Source of the DNA: Hexactinellida sp. DTS-2022
Lineage: Eukaryota; Porifera; Hexactinellida
Direction: 5' to 3'
Length of the DNA stretch: 64,000 nucleotides
NCBI GenBank assembly: GCA_028753945.1
Contig: JAPNXP010000001.1
Span: forward strand, 1,602,501-1,666,500
The position numbers and the translations under genes were made by a program. The notes beneath the pieces were generated by a model. The model worked only from the letters and a program-made list of their open reading frames with translations. It was not told the DNA's origin and searched no databases. This document shows positions 29,659-41,200 of the stretch, one piece after another; the stretch's first letter is position 1, and every line of letters starts with the position of its first letter.

Positions 29659-30900
29659 ATGGCTTCCCACCCGTTCCCATTCCCTGGGTTCCCCTCCGCT
29701 CCCAACCACAGCCACTTCTCCCCTAGTCTGTCCAGTCCCTTCGAGCACTCGCCCCCTGCCACCCCCTTCCACCCCCTCCCCAACGGGGACACGCGCTCCC
29801 GCGAAGAGAGAGAGACCGACGTCGTCAAGAGGTTCTCGGCTGATCTCACCAAGCTTCTTCCCAGCCAGATCGCTACTCAACCCAAGTACGACCAGTTGTC
29901 ACTGCTAGATGACGTCATATCCGACCTGGTCTCGCTGAGGCGGGTCAGGGAGGTGTGCACAGTGCCCGTCAGCTCGGAGGAGGTGGTCTCCAGCATCGCC
30001 TGGTCTCAGCCCAGCCAGAAGCACTTCGCTCTCGCCTACAACACAAAGATTAGGTTTTACGACTACGAAAAGACTCTGGAGTTCGGAGAGATCAGCGACT
30101 ACCTCTGCTGTCCCTTCGAGGAGCTCAGCACCAATTCGCAGGTGCTGTCGATCGCATTCCAGAGCAGCCATCTGGTATCCTGTCTGGCTAGTGGGGAGAT
30201 GGACGGTACAGTGAGTCTGTGGTACGAAGACATGCCAGGACACTTGAATAAGAACAAAATGACCAAAGACCCTATCGAGAAGCTCACTTCTACCTGCTAC
30301 AGCGTATGCTGGATGCCCTACTCCACGCTGTTGGCATACGGCGGTCAGGACTGCGTAATCCGTGTGTACGAGTCTATCATGAAACATCCGATGTGCGAGT
30401 TGAAAACAGAGGCCTCTGTCAACGCGCTCATGTTCGTACACCAAAACCTGCTCGTCGTCGGGACCAGTTCCAACGCTATTCCCCTCTACGATATCAGGAC
30501 ACGTTGCAGAATTATAAACTACTTGAAGCGGGAGAACCAGGGCGTGTGCGCTCTCAATTCAATGGTGGGCTCTGAGTACGAGGTCGTGTCAGCCTCCAAG
30601 GACAGCACACTGACGCTGTGGGACCTGCGTGTGTGTAAGCAGGTCAAAGAGTACAGGGGACACAAGAACGAAGAGAAGTTCGTTGGACTATCAAACAACG
30701 GCAAGTTCATCGCTGTGGGTACCGAGGATGACAGCATTGTGCTGTACCACAAGGAGATCTCCTCTCCCGTCATGTGCTATGGCTACCCGCCCGGAAACAT
30801 GGGGTTCGTGAGGTGTCTGTCCTTTCACGAGGACGGGAGACACCTGATAGGAGGGAACTCAACTGGGAGTGTTAAGATTCTTGAATTAGACTTGGATTGA
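29659..30900 (+). CDS. COP1-like WD40 protein lacking RING, single exon
   Basis: 413 codons from ATG to stop without intron. Residues 1-60 are proline/serine-rich. A short helical stretch (DDVISDLVSLRRVREVCTVP) leads into about seven WD repeats, including SCLASGEMDGTVSLWYED, YGGQDCVIRVYES, VSASKDSTLTLWDLRVCKQ and NEEKFVGLSNNGKFIAVGTE. The last two, with EDDSIVLYHKEISSPVM and STGSVKILELD, closely follow the C-terminal propeller of COP1, whose pocket binds VP-motif degrons to recruit substrates to CUL4-DDB1. The RING finger and long coiled coil that make COP1 a ubiquitin ligase are absent, so it could be a substrate adaptor or an unrelated derivative. It might be a retrocopy that became a gene. 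It follows CCT4 by 550 bp on the same strand and shares its GC-rich codons. Confidence 0.82.
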   Translation: MASHPFPFPGFPSAPNHSHFSPSLSSPFEHSPPATPFHPLPNGDTRSREERETDVVKRFSADLTKLLPSQIATQPKYDQLSLLDDVISDLVSLRRVREVCTVPVSSEEVVSSIAWSQPSQKHFALAYNTKIRFYDYEKTLEFGEISDYLCCPFEELSTNSQVLSIAFQSSHLVSCLASGEMDGTVSLWYEDMPGHLNKNKMTKDPIEKLTSTCYSVCWMPYSTLLAYGGQDCVIRVYESIMKHPMCELKTEASVNALMFVHQNLLVVGTSSNAIPLYDIRTRCRIINYLKRENQGVCALNSMVGSEYEVVSASKDSTLTLWDLRVCKQVKEYRGHKNEEKFVGLSNNGKFIAVGTEDDSIVLYHKEISSPVMCYGYPPGNMGFVRCLSFHEDGRHLIGGNSTGSVKILELDLD

Positions 30901-31749
30901 GTTCAGTAGTATTTTTAATTTTCAATTGTCAAGGTTTACATATTATTCACTGCTGTTTGTTTATGTTTTCACACCTAAATTAATCAACAGTTTGTTCCAT
31001 TCTCTCCTCAAAATATGTTAGTTAATGGACTTATTTCTAATATTGTGGAACTCGCTTAGTACGTACTACGTACTGTTCTTTAATATCCGATTCTTTTCTC
31101 CTATATGATCCATTATAAATAATCCGGTTAATACGTACTCTAAGACGTACCAATTTACGTATATTCCTAAGTACATATATAAAATGTATTTATTTTAATT
31201 CGGTTAGTACGTACTCTGAAAACTATCAGCAGAACTTAGTTAGTATTAGGTTTATGATAGTAGCTGACAACTAAGATACTTTAATCGTATCGTTAAGTAT
31301 GTTAAAGACTTGAATACATGTCAGTATCTCGACTTGTGGATTATGCATACAGATAAGACGTACCTCGGTTAGTATGTCTTTTTTTTGTTTCCCAGGGTGG
31401 TACATCTTAACCGAGTTCTACTGTATTAGTTATACGGTTTGTAAACCAAAATATTATTAGTTAATAATTCAAAATTCTTTTGTAAATTGACCAAAGTTTG
31501 AATAGTCTAAATTTTCAAACCAAATTAATTAAATATTTAATTAATCCACTGTAATAGGTTATTTTCTACAAATATCTAACCACACTAGTATTTAGTATCA
31601 AATTAGAAGTTAATGTAGGTTGTGTGGTATTTATGGATTACAAGCAATCCAATACTGTATGCATACCTTGCATTCACTATTGAGGTATATCTAGTGAAAG
31701 TTGTATGAATCTTTACATTGTGTAAGAAAATTTTAATACTTTGGATGCA
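30901..31749. other. Intergenic; degenerate MITE at 31,042-31,423
   Basis: The left end gtggaactcgcttagtacgt and the right end taaccgagttctactg are near inverted repeats, followed by ta. Inside, cggttagtacgtact-type phrases recur. The rest shows no gene. Confidence 0.5.
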
Positions 31750-34700
31750 ATGAAATATCTGTTTTATTACACTATTTTATTATTGGGGATAGTAATAACA
31801 TACTGTTTGGTTCCTGAAATTTCTAATCAAACTTGTGTTTCTCCAAATGACGAGTATTTGTCCTGTGAACCTGAAAATTCCGTTTTGAATCAGTTTCTAA
31901 GCGCCAGATCAGTTCATTCTTGTGGCGAAGAGACGCAGCAGGTGAGTATGGATGGGATTAATCCCAACTTTATAGTGTGTACTTTTTGAGACCTTACAAA
32001 GGGGTTTAGTATTGTGTTCAGTTCCCTTTCGAATGAATGGTTACTTATTGTGAACAAATAAGATGCACATAAAGCGGCCTGTGGGGGCCCTGGCTCCTGA
32101 GTATATTTTATAATTTGTATTCCACGAACGATGTTTACAGTAGGCTGCACAACACTTGTCGCGAGTCAGTATTTTATACAAATATGAACAGAAATTTGGT
32201 ACAACTGATATTTTTACTTTCCGTGGGTGAATATATGCAGTATGTTTCGTTGACTCAACGATCAAACTTTTACTACGAACAATTAGTTAAACTGTTGCAT
32301 TAATTGTTCCTCTTTTGTCACATGCCTTAAAATATCGTCTGAATAGATTAGACGTAGTCTCTGAGTCTCTCTTTGAAGGAAAACAGAATTTTCACGTTAT
32401 AGATTGCAAGTAGAGATTAGACATAATTCCCAATAAAAATTTAATTCGAGAAATATCGCATCTGAAAACTGCTTACATCTCACTAGAATAGAATATTATT
32501 TTGGTAATTATTAAATAGATTTCTTTTTTCACTAATTGACAGCAAGATTGTGGGACAAGTGGTGTTAAATTTCGACGGACATTAATCATTTTATAAGAAT
32601 CATAACAGGATCGTATACAGCTTCATGATCGCCTAATTTGTTGAAACAATGGAAATGTGGATACTGTAGTATATACATTTGTTACGTCATAGTTCTTATC
32701 TAATACTACAGTAGATGCCGGATATAAAAACTTTCTACTGGAAAACGGTTGCCATATATCCCTATATAATTTATGCCGGTTGTAAGAACATTATATGCAG
32801 TTCCCGACGATTTTCTTATAACCGGCATCCACTGTATATCTTATCTATAGCTTGTAACTCAAATGTGTTAGGCAGTATTTTTCAACACAAGAGCTTTTTC
32901 TGATAATATTTAAAAGGCTAACTAATATAATGTCTATAACCAGCTATAACTACATTACAATTGAATATAGGGCGGTCACATAAATCATGGGCCTTTCTCA
33001 AGCTTCTTATCTCCATTCTTAAACTTATTGTCTCGACTATCTGAGTATTGATAACAACCATTAACCAGTTAAGTCAGTTTCATGGGGTATTCAACTATTC
33101 ATATTATCTGTTATTTCAGACATTTGCATTTGCTGTGTGTGGTGTAGTAGACAGTAATAATAAAATTTACGAAAAAAAATTCAAGTTAACTTTGGATTAT
33201 ATCAGATATTCTGATATTACAATTATGTACACTGAGCTGTTACGGTCCGCTTCAAAACCTCTTAATACCTAGTCACACCCATTAATACGCATTTCGGTAA
33301 GGCGAAGAAATTTCTACGGTCCCTGTTATTCGACTACGAGAGTCGACTGTAACTAGTATGCTTACTGTGAACAATTTTCGTCTGGTTTAGATTAATATCT
33401 TGGTTATAAACTAGTCTTATGCTCCCAAATTTACAACTTACATAGGGTTTGTATTAAGTTCACTTCGCTTATATACGTAATATAATTAAGTCTCTATTAT
33501 GAGCACTATTTCTGGTCCCTTTAATGTTGATAATACAAGAACTTGGTTGTATTATAAGTGTATTGAATCATGCAGGTATGTTGGAAAGGCTCGGAGGCTG
33601 GCCAGACGGAATGCGAGTCGTGTGATGCCGCGAGCTACCCTCTGTCGAATGTATTGATTGATACGGACAGATGGATATCTAACGGTTCTTCTGAAGCAGC
33701 CATCTTCCTAGAACTTGACAAGTCTCATTTCCTCTCTCAAATAACTATACAGTTCGTATCCGTATTGCCAGCTAGTACCTTAATTGAGAGGTAAGTACAA
33801 ATGATACAATATATAATGAAGATACAAATATACTGTGTAAATACAATGGCAACTTAAATGTAGGTCAATAGGATCAGATTCAAACTTCTTTCCATTCGCT
33901 TACTTCGCTGCTGACTGTTCCTCGGCCCCTATCTATCTGCAGTCTCTGTGTACTGAGCACTCCAACAACAGTACTCTTGTGTTCTCTGACTCAGATGGAG
34001 TTAAGTGCACAGCAATTAAAGTCACATTACAATCACACCCTAGGTCTCCAACCACTTTCTATTCACACGTGCTAGAGGTAATATTTTGTTGATATGACTA
34101 TTCCAAGCAGATAATCCATTACATATTTCCCGCGCAGAAAATAGAAGTGAGTGGGATGTGCGATTGCAACGGCCACGCCTCTGAGTGCAGCGGGGCGGGG
34201 CCCGACAGGAAATGTGCCTGTCAGCACGACACAGCTGGGAGGGACTGCGACGCCTGCCAGCAGCGCTTCTATCCGCCTAGCGACAGCTCTCTGTCGGACC
34301 CCAACTACTGTGGAGGTAAGAGATATGCGAATTGTCAAATAAGCAGATAACAATAATATATTTAATATAATAATATGGTACACTCTACACTGACTGACTA
34401 CTGTCTTATAAGGGTTTATTGCTGTAGTCCTCTGCGACTGTGAGTTATGCGGTGTTCAGGATGAATTCCAACCGTGTGATCCTGTAACCAATGAATGCAA
34501 ATGCAAGGGAGATGTAGAAGGGGATAGGTGTGACAGTTGCAAGTCTGGATTCCATTCGTTGTCAATCAGCAGCGCCACAGGTTGCCAGCCATGCTACTGT
34601 CCGTACGGCGGCGCGGCCCCTGTCCCCTGTAACGCGACCACTGGGCAGTGCTCCTGCAGAGGAGGCTACTCGGGCAGCTCCTGCAGTGTCCAGTACGGAC

Positions 34701-35216
34701 TCTACACTCCCTCCCTGGAGCAGATATTCGGAGTCGTCACCAGCGCACTCGGTGCGGGCACCTACGCGCTCTCCGGCGTGACGTCAGGCGCTGGATGGAG
34801 AGTCAGCAGCGAGGAGAGTTTCGAGGTTCAGTTTTCTGTCAGCGAGTCAGGAGACTATGCATTTATCCCCGTCATCGCTGCCTCGTCTCCTGACGTCACT
34901 GTCACTGTCACACTGAGCTCTGACAGCTCGAACTCCGCCTCTTATTCCATTCCTGCGTCCGGTCTCTCCCAGTGGAGCACCGTGCTATTCCTGAATTCAG
35001 AGTCCGCATACACCGTATCAGTGGCCACTAGCCCAGTGGGGTCTCTGTTGCTGGTAGAGGAGCTGCTCTTCTTGCCCCTGCAGAGCGGAGCCATTTCCCA
35101 GGACAGAGCGGTCTTAGAGGCGCTATACACTCAGTGTGTGCCTCTCAACATAAACTCTACACAGGAATGTAACTTGGCTAGAGAGATCTCCGCTAGTCTC
35201 ACTCAAAATCCTCAAG
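31750..35216 (+). other. Laminin N-terminal block: signal peptide, LN, LE, LF (exons 1-5)
   Basis: Exon 1 starts at the ATG of MKYLFYYTILLLGIVI, a clear signal peptide; the upstream in-frame TTG is not needed. The LN domain spans exons 1-3, with VCWKGSEAGQTECESC, an RWISNG segment, the conserved LIER followed by FAYFAADC, and CDCNGHASEC at its end. LE1 is in exon 4 and LE2 in exon 5, followed by a half LE interrupted by LF, as in beta chains. LF ends LLLVEELLFLPLQSG...LYTQCVPLNIN...ECNLAREISASL, in the pattern of LAMB1. Intron 1 (31,942-33,575) contains a TA-flanked MITE at 32,709-32,834. Confidence 0.88.
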
Positions 35217-38200
35217 GTTAGTTATTTCTGTTGATTTATTTGTAAATATATATATACACTGCAATATATACATACGTATATATATTAGTGTATACTGCTT
35301 CAAATAGGACAATCTTTAATACGTCAATTTGTGTTGACATTTAGAAATAATTATGATGTATGAAATTTGCACTTCAATGGTTGTCCTTTTTATGCTACCA
35401 GAATATAATTGTCCATATTCACAAAATCACGTCAAAACCTGCCATTCTTCAGTCGAACAAATGTCTGATTTGAATTAGTTTATAATGCATAGGCCAGGCT
35501 TTCACATCTAATTAATCGCAGCACCACTTTCCGCTATTGCTAAGTTAATGCGCCAATATCTTTGGAACTGCGGTTAATCAACATCTATTATTACACATAA
35601 CTTAATACACATATTTTACCCATTAAATGTATTTCAATATATTAACCTAAATTGTCCCGGCAGTTCTTGGGATTGTACGGCGCTTCACAAATGTGCTTAT
35701 AATAGACTAAATACCCATCACTGTTATAGCTCTGTGAACACAATGTTATAGTTTAACCCAAAATAATTAGTAACCAACAATCGATCTTGATGTATGTAGG
35801 TGCATAATTCCGGGGGTAAACCCCCACTTATTCACTTATTATGAAGGCGGGATGCTCTTTAGTAATATTGTCCCTTTGCATGGTGATATACGTCAGTGGA
35901 AGTACTATGTAACAACTAAAGCGATCATTCAAAGATTCGATATATTCGTTCGTTTCTCCAAACGAAATATGAATAGATTGCAAAATCTAGGATTAATACA
36001 AATACTGGGTATTTTATATTTCCTTCGTTGTTTTTAGAATTTACTTAAAATTCCCTGCTACTTACTTTCTAGCTACCTCTAGAATACGTATTAAATTGTA
36101 TACAATAATTTAATAAGTGTAAAATGGCAATTACAAATTTAAACATGGAATATATTAAAGTAAGAAGTTAGCTGATAATAACTCTAACTTGTGTTTGGAC
36201 TGTTGACTTGTACTCATTGGATGCTAGCAGAATATAAGTCCCAGTGTTTGCTGAAACCGCATTTGTTATAGTTAGAGTGTTGCCGGTGCACCCGTCTAAT
36301 CTAGTCCCATCTTTGTACCACTGGTAGTATCTGGCGTTTTCTATATGAGCGGTGAGGTGGATGGATTCTCCTTTCCTGAAGCTGCCCCCTTGCGGCTGTA
36401 CAATAAGTTTAGGTGTTGTTTTGTTGTTCGTATATTGTTCTATAGTTTGTTTCTCATTATAACTAATTCCCGAATTTTCGTTTTTAACTTCAACCCAACG
36501 TGTCAGAACTATTTGTTTCGTAATTGCATCGAGAATACTTAATCTGTAAAACCCGAAGTCTTCCTGCGTAATGGGGCCGATGAATAAATTGCTTTCGCAT
36601 TTGTTTGCAATGGATGTACCTTCTTGGTTGTACCATTGATAACTCGGTTTCGTAGCTCGAATGACAGCTGATATATTTACATAGGCTCCTTCTCGTGTTG
36701 TGACATCGACTGGTTGCACTATAATGGAGATTCCTAATACTTGATCCCGATTGATTATGTTAGTCCCGTACTGTATTTGTGTCATCTTTGTACCACTTTG
36801 TTGTTAGTTAACTAATGTAAATTATGTCTTGTTTTATACTTAACTTTTAATGAACCCTCTTCTAGTACTAACTATAATTAGCACCTAAATATCCGTCCTG
36901 AAAATGAATTTAAAATACAGAATTTCCACATAATACAAAGTTTGATCTTTTTTAACACTTTGGTTATTAGCTTTCACTGTATATATTTTGGGATATATCT
37001 ATTTTGGACATAAGTATATCACAAGTTATTATGAAATCTAATATACTTGCATGTTTCTATTTTGAGTCCGGATTAAATAATTTATCTTTCCTTAGAATTC
37101 TAATTTTATCTTCGACTATTAGGCTTGAAATGGGTATATGACGAATGTTTTTTGATATTTTATAGATCGGACTGACAATATATCGTCTTTGTTCCTATAT
37201 TTAGTTTAGCTTTTAGGCTACCAATAGTGTGCTCATGATAAAGTTAAGCTTAGAATCTCAACTCAACGGTAATACAATCCGCGAGTTTACCAGGATCAAA
37301 ATCTCCACATTAGGTTAAAAGTGTGAACTGACCAATATTCTCTAATTAATATTAATCAAAATAATCAAATCAATCAATAAACAGTTGTACAAACCCTTCT
37401 TTCAATATTGGTAGCCTTGTCAAATTTGATATGTGGTTTACAGTGTGATAGATTACAACATTAGAATACTAGTACAGCCTCGCTAATCGGAACAGTTCTA
37501 GGCAACTTCTAGCTTTGTACCAATTAAATGAAATTTGTTCCTGATACTAATCCAATGTCAGACTCAATATGCTCAGTATGTATATAATAGGTTTGGGAAA
37601 CCCTCTCCAATTCGAACTTGATGCACGTAGTATAAATGATAACTCCAAATCGATTACATATATTATGACACTTTTCGAATGTTATATCTGACTGACCCGC
37701 TGTTCCCATTAGCGAGGGTGTACTTTCTAAATTAACTTTGCAGAGAAGTATGTAATATCCGATATCTAGTGTAAAGGTAAATATTCAACGTTGAAATGGA
37801 CAGCTGCTCTCTCGAAGCCCGCGAATTTTCATTTTGGCTCATTTGACTATTGGGATTTGTATAGAAACACTGTTCGCTATTCGAAAGCCTGTTATCTAGA
37901 TTCTAGAAGATTCGATACTTCGCAAGCTTTCTGTTTCCCTGAAAATGATAGGCTTTTGAACTATTTTGAGTGAGACACAAAAAAATATTTATTATAACAT
38001 TATTATTTTTTCTGGTTCTATGTAGTTGTATCATACAGGCTTGGACCGGGTCAACCGGGTCACTTAATTTTGATTTGACCCGGTTCTTCCCAGTAATCTA
38101 ATTAAATTTTATTGGTTTGTAGAATTATAAAACTTAGAAAGATTTAATCTAATATAGTAAGGCGTTTAATATTTATGAGACATTGTTCTTCAATTGAAAC

Positions 38201-41200
38201 TTCTTTGGTATCGCTAGTCACAGTATACTTACTTACCGGGTCAGCCGGGTCACCGGATCATGAAATCTTGACCCGGTCCAAGCCTGGTATCATTTTCTAC
38301 AGCATGCAGCATTATCAAAATCTCAGTCAGCAATCTAAAATGGAGGAACTGGGTAGAAGTAACTTAGTTTTTGTTCAGTTTACATTTAATTAACATTTTT
38401 TTAATACTGGACCATCCGTTATTAAAACATTCTCTTTCGAATCGATTCAACTGTATATATGCATATACTTGTTTGTGCGTCTCGAGTTTGTAGAAGTCTG
38501 ATTTTGCTATCGACACTCATTTGGCACACTTCAACTAGTTTAGATTATTAGACCAAAATTATCACTCCACGCCGAACCCATTACACTTGAAATTCACTTA
38601 ATCACTTATCTTTCATGTCATCTACGAGATATATATTAATCCCTTGAAAGTCAATGGGATAATCTAATGGCTGTGATATCACCTGGAAGTATTAGGTTCA
38701 CCGTTTACTGAATATGATATTTTTTCAATCAGTGAACTCTCGTTATATCGAATAAACGAAACATAACTTCGGTATGTACTGAAATCTCTCGAACATATTC
38801 TGTAATTTGTTTTTCTCCTGTTTTAAAATTTATATTTGCGACACGTTTAAGTTTGTTGTGTATTAAGTTTAATAAAGTTGGTTCGTGGACTGTTGAAATC
38901 CATTTCGTAGACATTCCATAAACGGAGAGAAAATTACACACCAAGCCATGTTTCCTCGATTTTATAATTTCATCAATCCTGTGCAGATTTGGGACTGTAA
39001 GTCTCGCTTCTTGCCAGGCTAACCAACCATACATCTCGAACTGGTACAGGGACTACAGACAAGAAAGATACATCCTCCCGGTGGGCATCTGAAGCCAAGT
39101 TTTTATATATTTCGATTTAATGCTTAAGCGAAATGAAAAAAACACCCGTTCCCTTTTGAGGTCGGAAAATAAGCTCAATTTATTGTATTTATTACTAGCT
39201 CAAATCTGTTAGGATTTCATCTGGGCTCAGATGTATCCAAGGTTTCGGTATTTTGCTTAGCGAGCTCAAACGCTCGCAAACAGATACCCCGAGATTTTCC
39301 AAGAAGCAGTAGGCAAATGGGAATAGCTCCCCATGCTTCATAGAGTGCAGCGTAATCATCTGATAAAATAGTATGGGACACGTCTGAATATTATATCCAT
39401 GTAAATTTTCTCAGATTCTTAGAGATGTCTAAGGTTAACAGAGGTTAGTAAGATCCCACCATCATGACTCCTACCAATCCACATCCAATTCCATTCCCCC
39501 ATATGAATAGATAGATAGCAAAGTTCGATTATCCGTCAATCAGCCCTAAGGCTTATAATCCAGGACATATTTTGCAATCCTAGATTCCTAGGTGAACTTT
39601 AATCACAAATCACATCGATTTCATCTCCATTAATTATTTCTGTATCCTCATTTTATCTACTCTGGATCATAAGAACTCCTTTACAACTCATTTTTTTTCA
39701 AGCTTGGCCAGCGTTCTTGACTATTCTGATTAATTGCTTCAATAATTCGATTATTGTATTCTGAAGGTGGATAACCTTGGATCCCTCTTAATACCAATTA
39801 CTGATTTTGGTGACCCAGAGCCATTATAGAATTCTAAGATTCTATGAAATAATAAAAATATTAAAGGATTCCCTTTTATTGGTATTTTTATGCCCTCATC
39901 CATGGAAAGTACTGCTGGAGAGTTGTATCATTGACAAATTGTCGTTTATATAAATTTTAATACGTTTTGTTTGTGTAATTTAAAAGAATTTGGGTATTCT
40001 TACGCTTTAAGGTAGATCTATTTTGATGGGTTGATTTCAGATGTACGTGTAATTCTTTTGTAGATCCACCATCACACTTCAATATTTTGTTACATGCTTT
40101 GCATTGAGCCTGATTATCACATAGCACATACGGATCTTAAAAAATGTTTCCATTTCTCTGCACCAGCAAAATTTTGAAATTGAGTACTTTCAGCCATAAA
40201 GCAGAGAATTAATTATTAAAAAGAATATATGAAGTATTGACGTAGATAGTATTTAATAGTTATATGATTTTATAATATTAGTTAAGGTTTAATTAGGATA
40301 AAATTCCAAAAATTTCCAAATACATCAACTATACTCAACGCCTGACAGTAGATATACCAGGGATGCACAAGAAGATGGGAAATTTTAATTTTATAATGTT
40401 TTCTATATTGAACTACTAAGTTCTTTATACGTCTCTAGGTCGTAAACATAACTCAGCCCTGCTAGCCCGTGATTAGTATTAGCTGTAATGAGAACGGTGA
40501 GTATTTTCATAATTTAATAGTAATAATAAACACAAACAGTACAATTTCTAATATTAATATACAGTGAATACTACACAATTATTTGCTTTCTTTCCTCTCT
40601 CCTCTTTCTCTCTCTGACTCTTGCAGTGACACACGACACACTTAACTACATAATAGAAATAAGAATAAACAGAGTAATACAAATCATGGTAAATACAAAT
40701 AAGTAAACACATAATTAAGAGAATTTCTTTAATTTACGCTTTTCTATACTTTTTGAAAGAACCAGCGAGTTATAATTGTTAACTTTTATTGCAAGAAAGC
40801 AATTCGCTGCGGAAAAGACTAGCTTCGATAAGATGTTCCAACTAAACACACCACAGCTAATACAAGTAGACTTCCAAATACTTGGATCACAATCAACGCG
40901 AGTTCAAATATTATTTTTCTAGAAGGTCCACTTACAGGCTTCGCCAACAGTTCTTTATTGATTCGATGGCACTAAAGGTATTCCATAAAACAAGAATGGA
41001 TTTCAAAACTGGCTCAGATGGATATTTAAGTCCGCCACAGTCCGTTAGCTGCAGAAGTTTATACTGAGAGTCCAAGTTTAAATCAAGCAGAAATTATTTA
41101 TTAAGTGTTAGCATATGTAGACAGACATGACACAGTTTTGTTCGTTCAGGTACTGATGGACAGTATAGCCTGCAATAAAGGCTAATGATTGAATCAACTG

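Larger units (their letters stand above)
35970..36855. repeat. Segmental duplication, copy 1 (with 41,962-42,845)
   Basis: About 885 bp aligned to 41,962-42,845 with roughly 97% identity over the coding part, same orientation, 5,992 bp apart. It extends a little beyond the Ig ORF on both sides, including a TATA box. Similarity falls off sharply before about 35,970 and after about 36,855. Confidence 0.9.

Noticed and set aside
29905-30444. 179-codon antisense frame over the WD40 gene
   Set aside because: Shadow of the WD40 coding sequence.
31741-31749. Laminin start at the upstream TTG
   Set aside because: An in-frame ATG at 31,750 directly precedes a good signal peptide.
36168-36785. Calling the Ig pair MALT1
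   Set aside because: No death domain or caspase-like domain is near, and Ig similarity alone cannot establish this.
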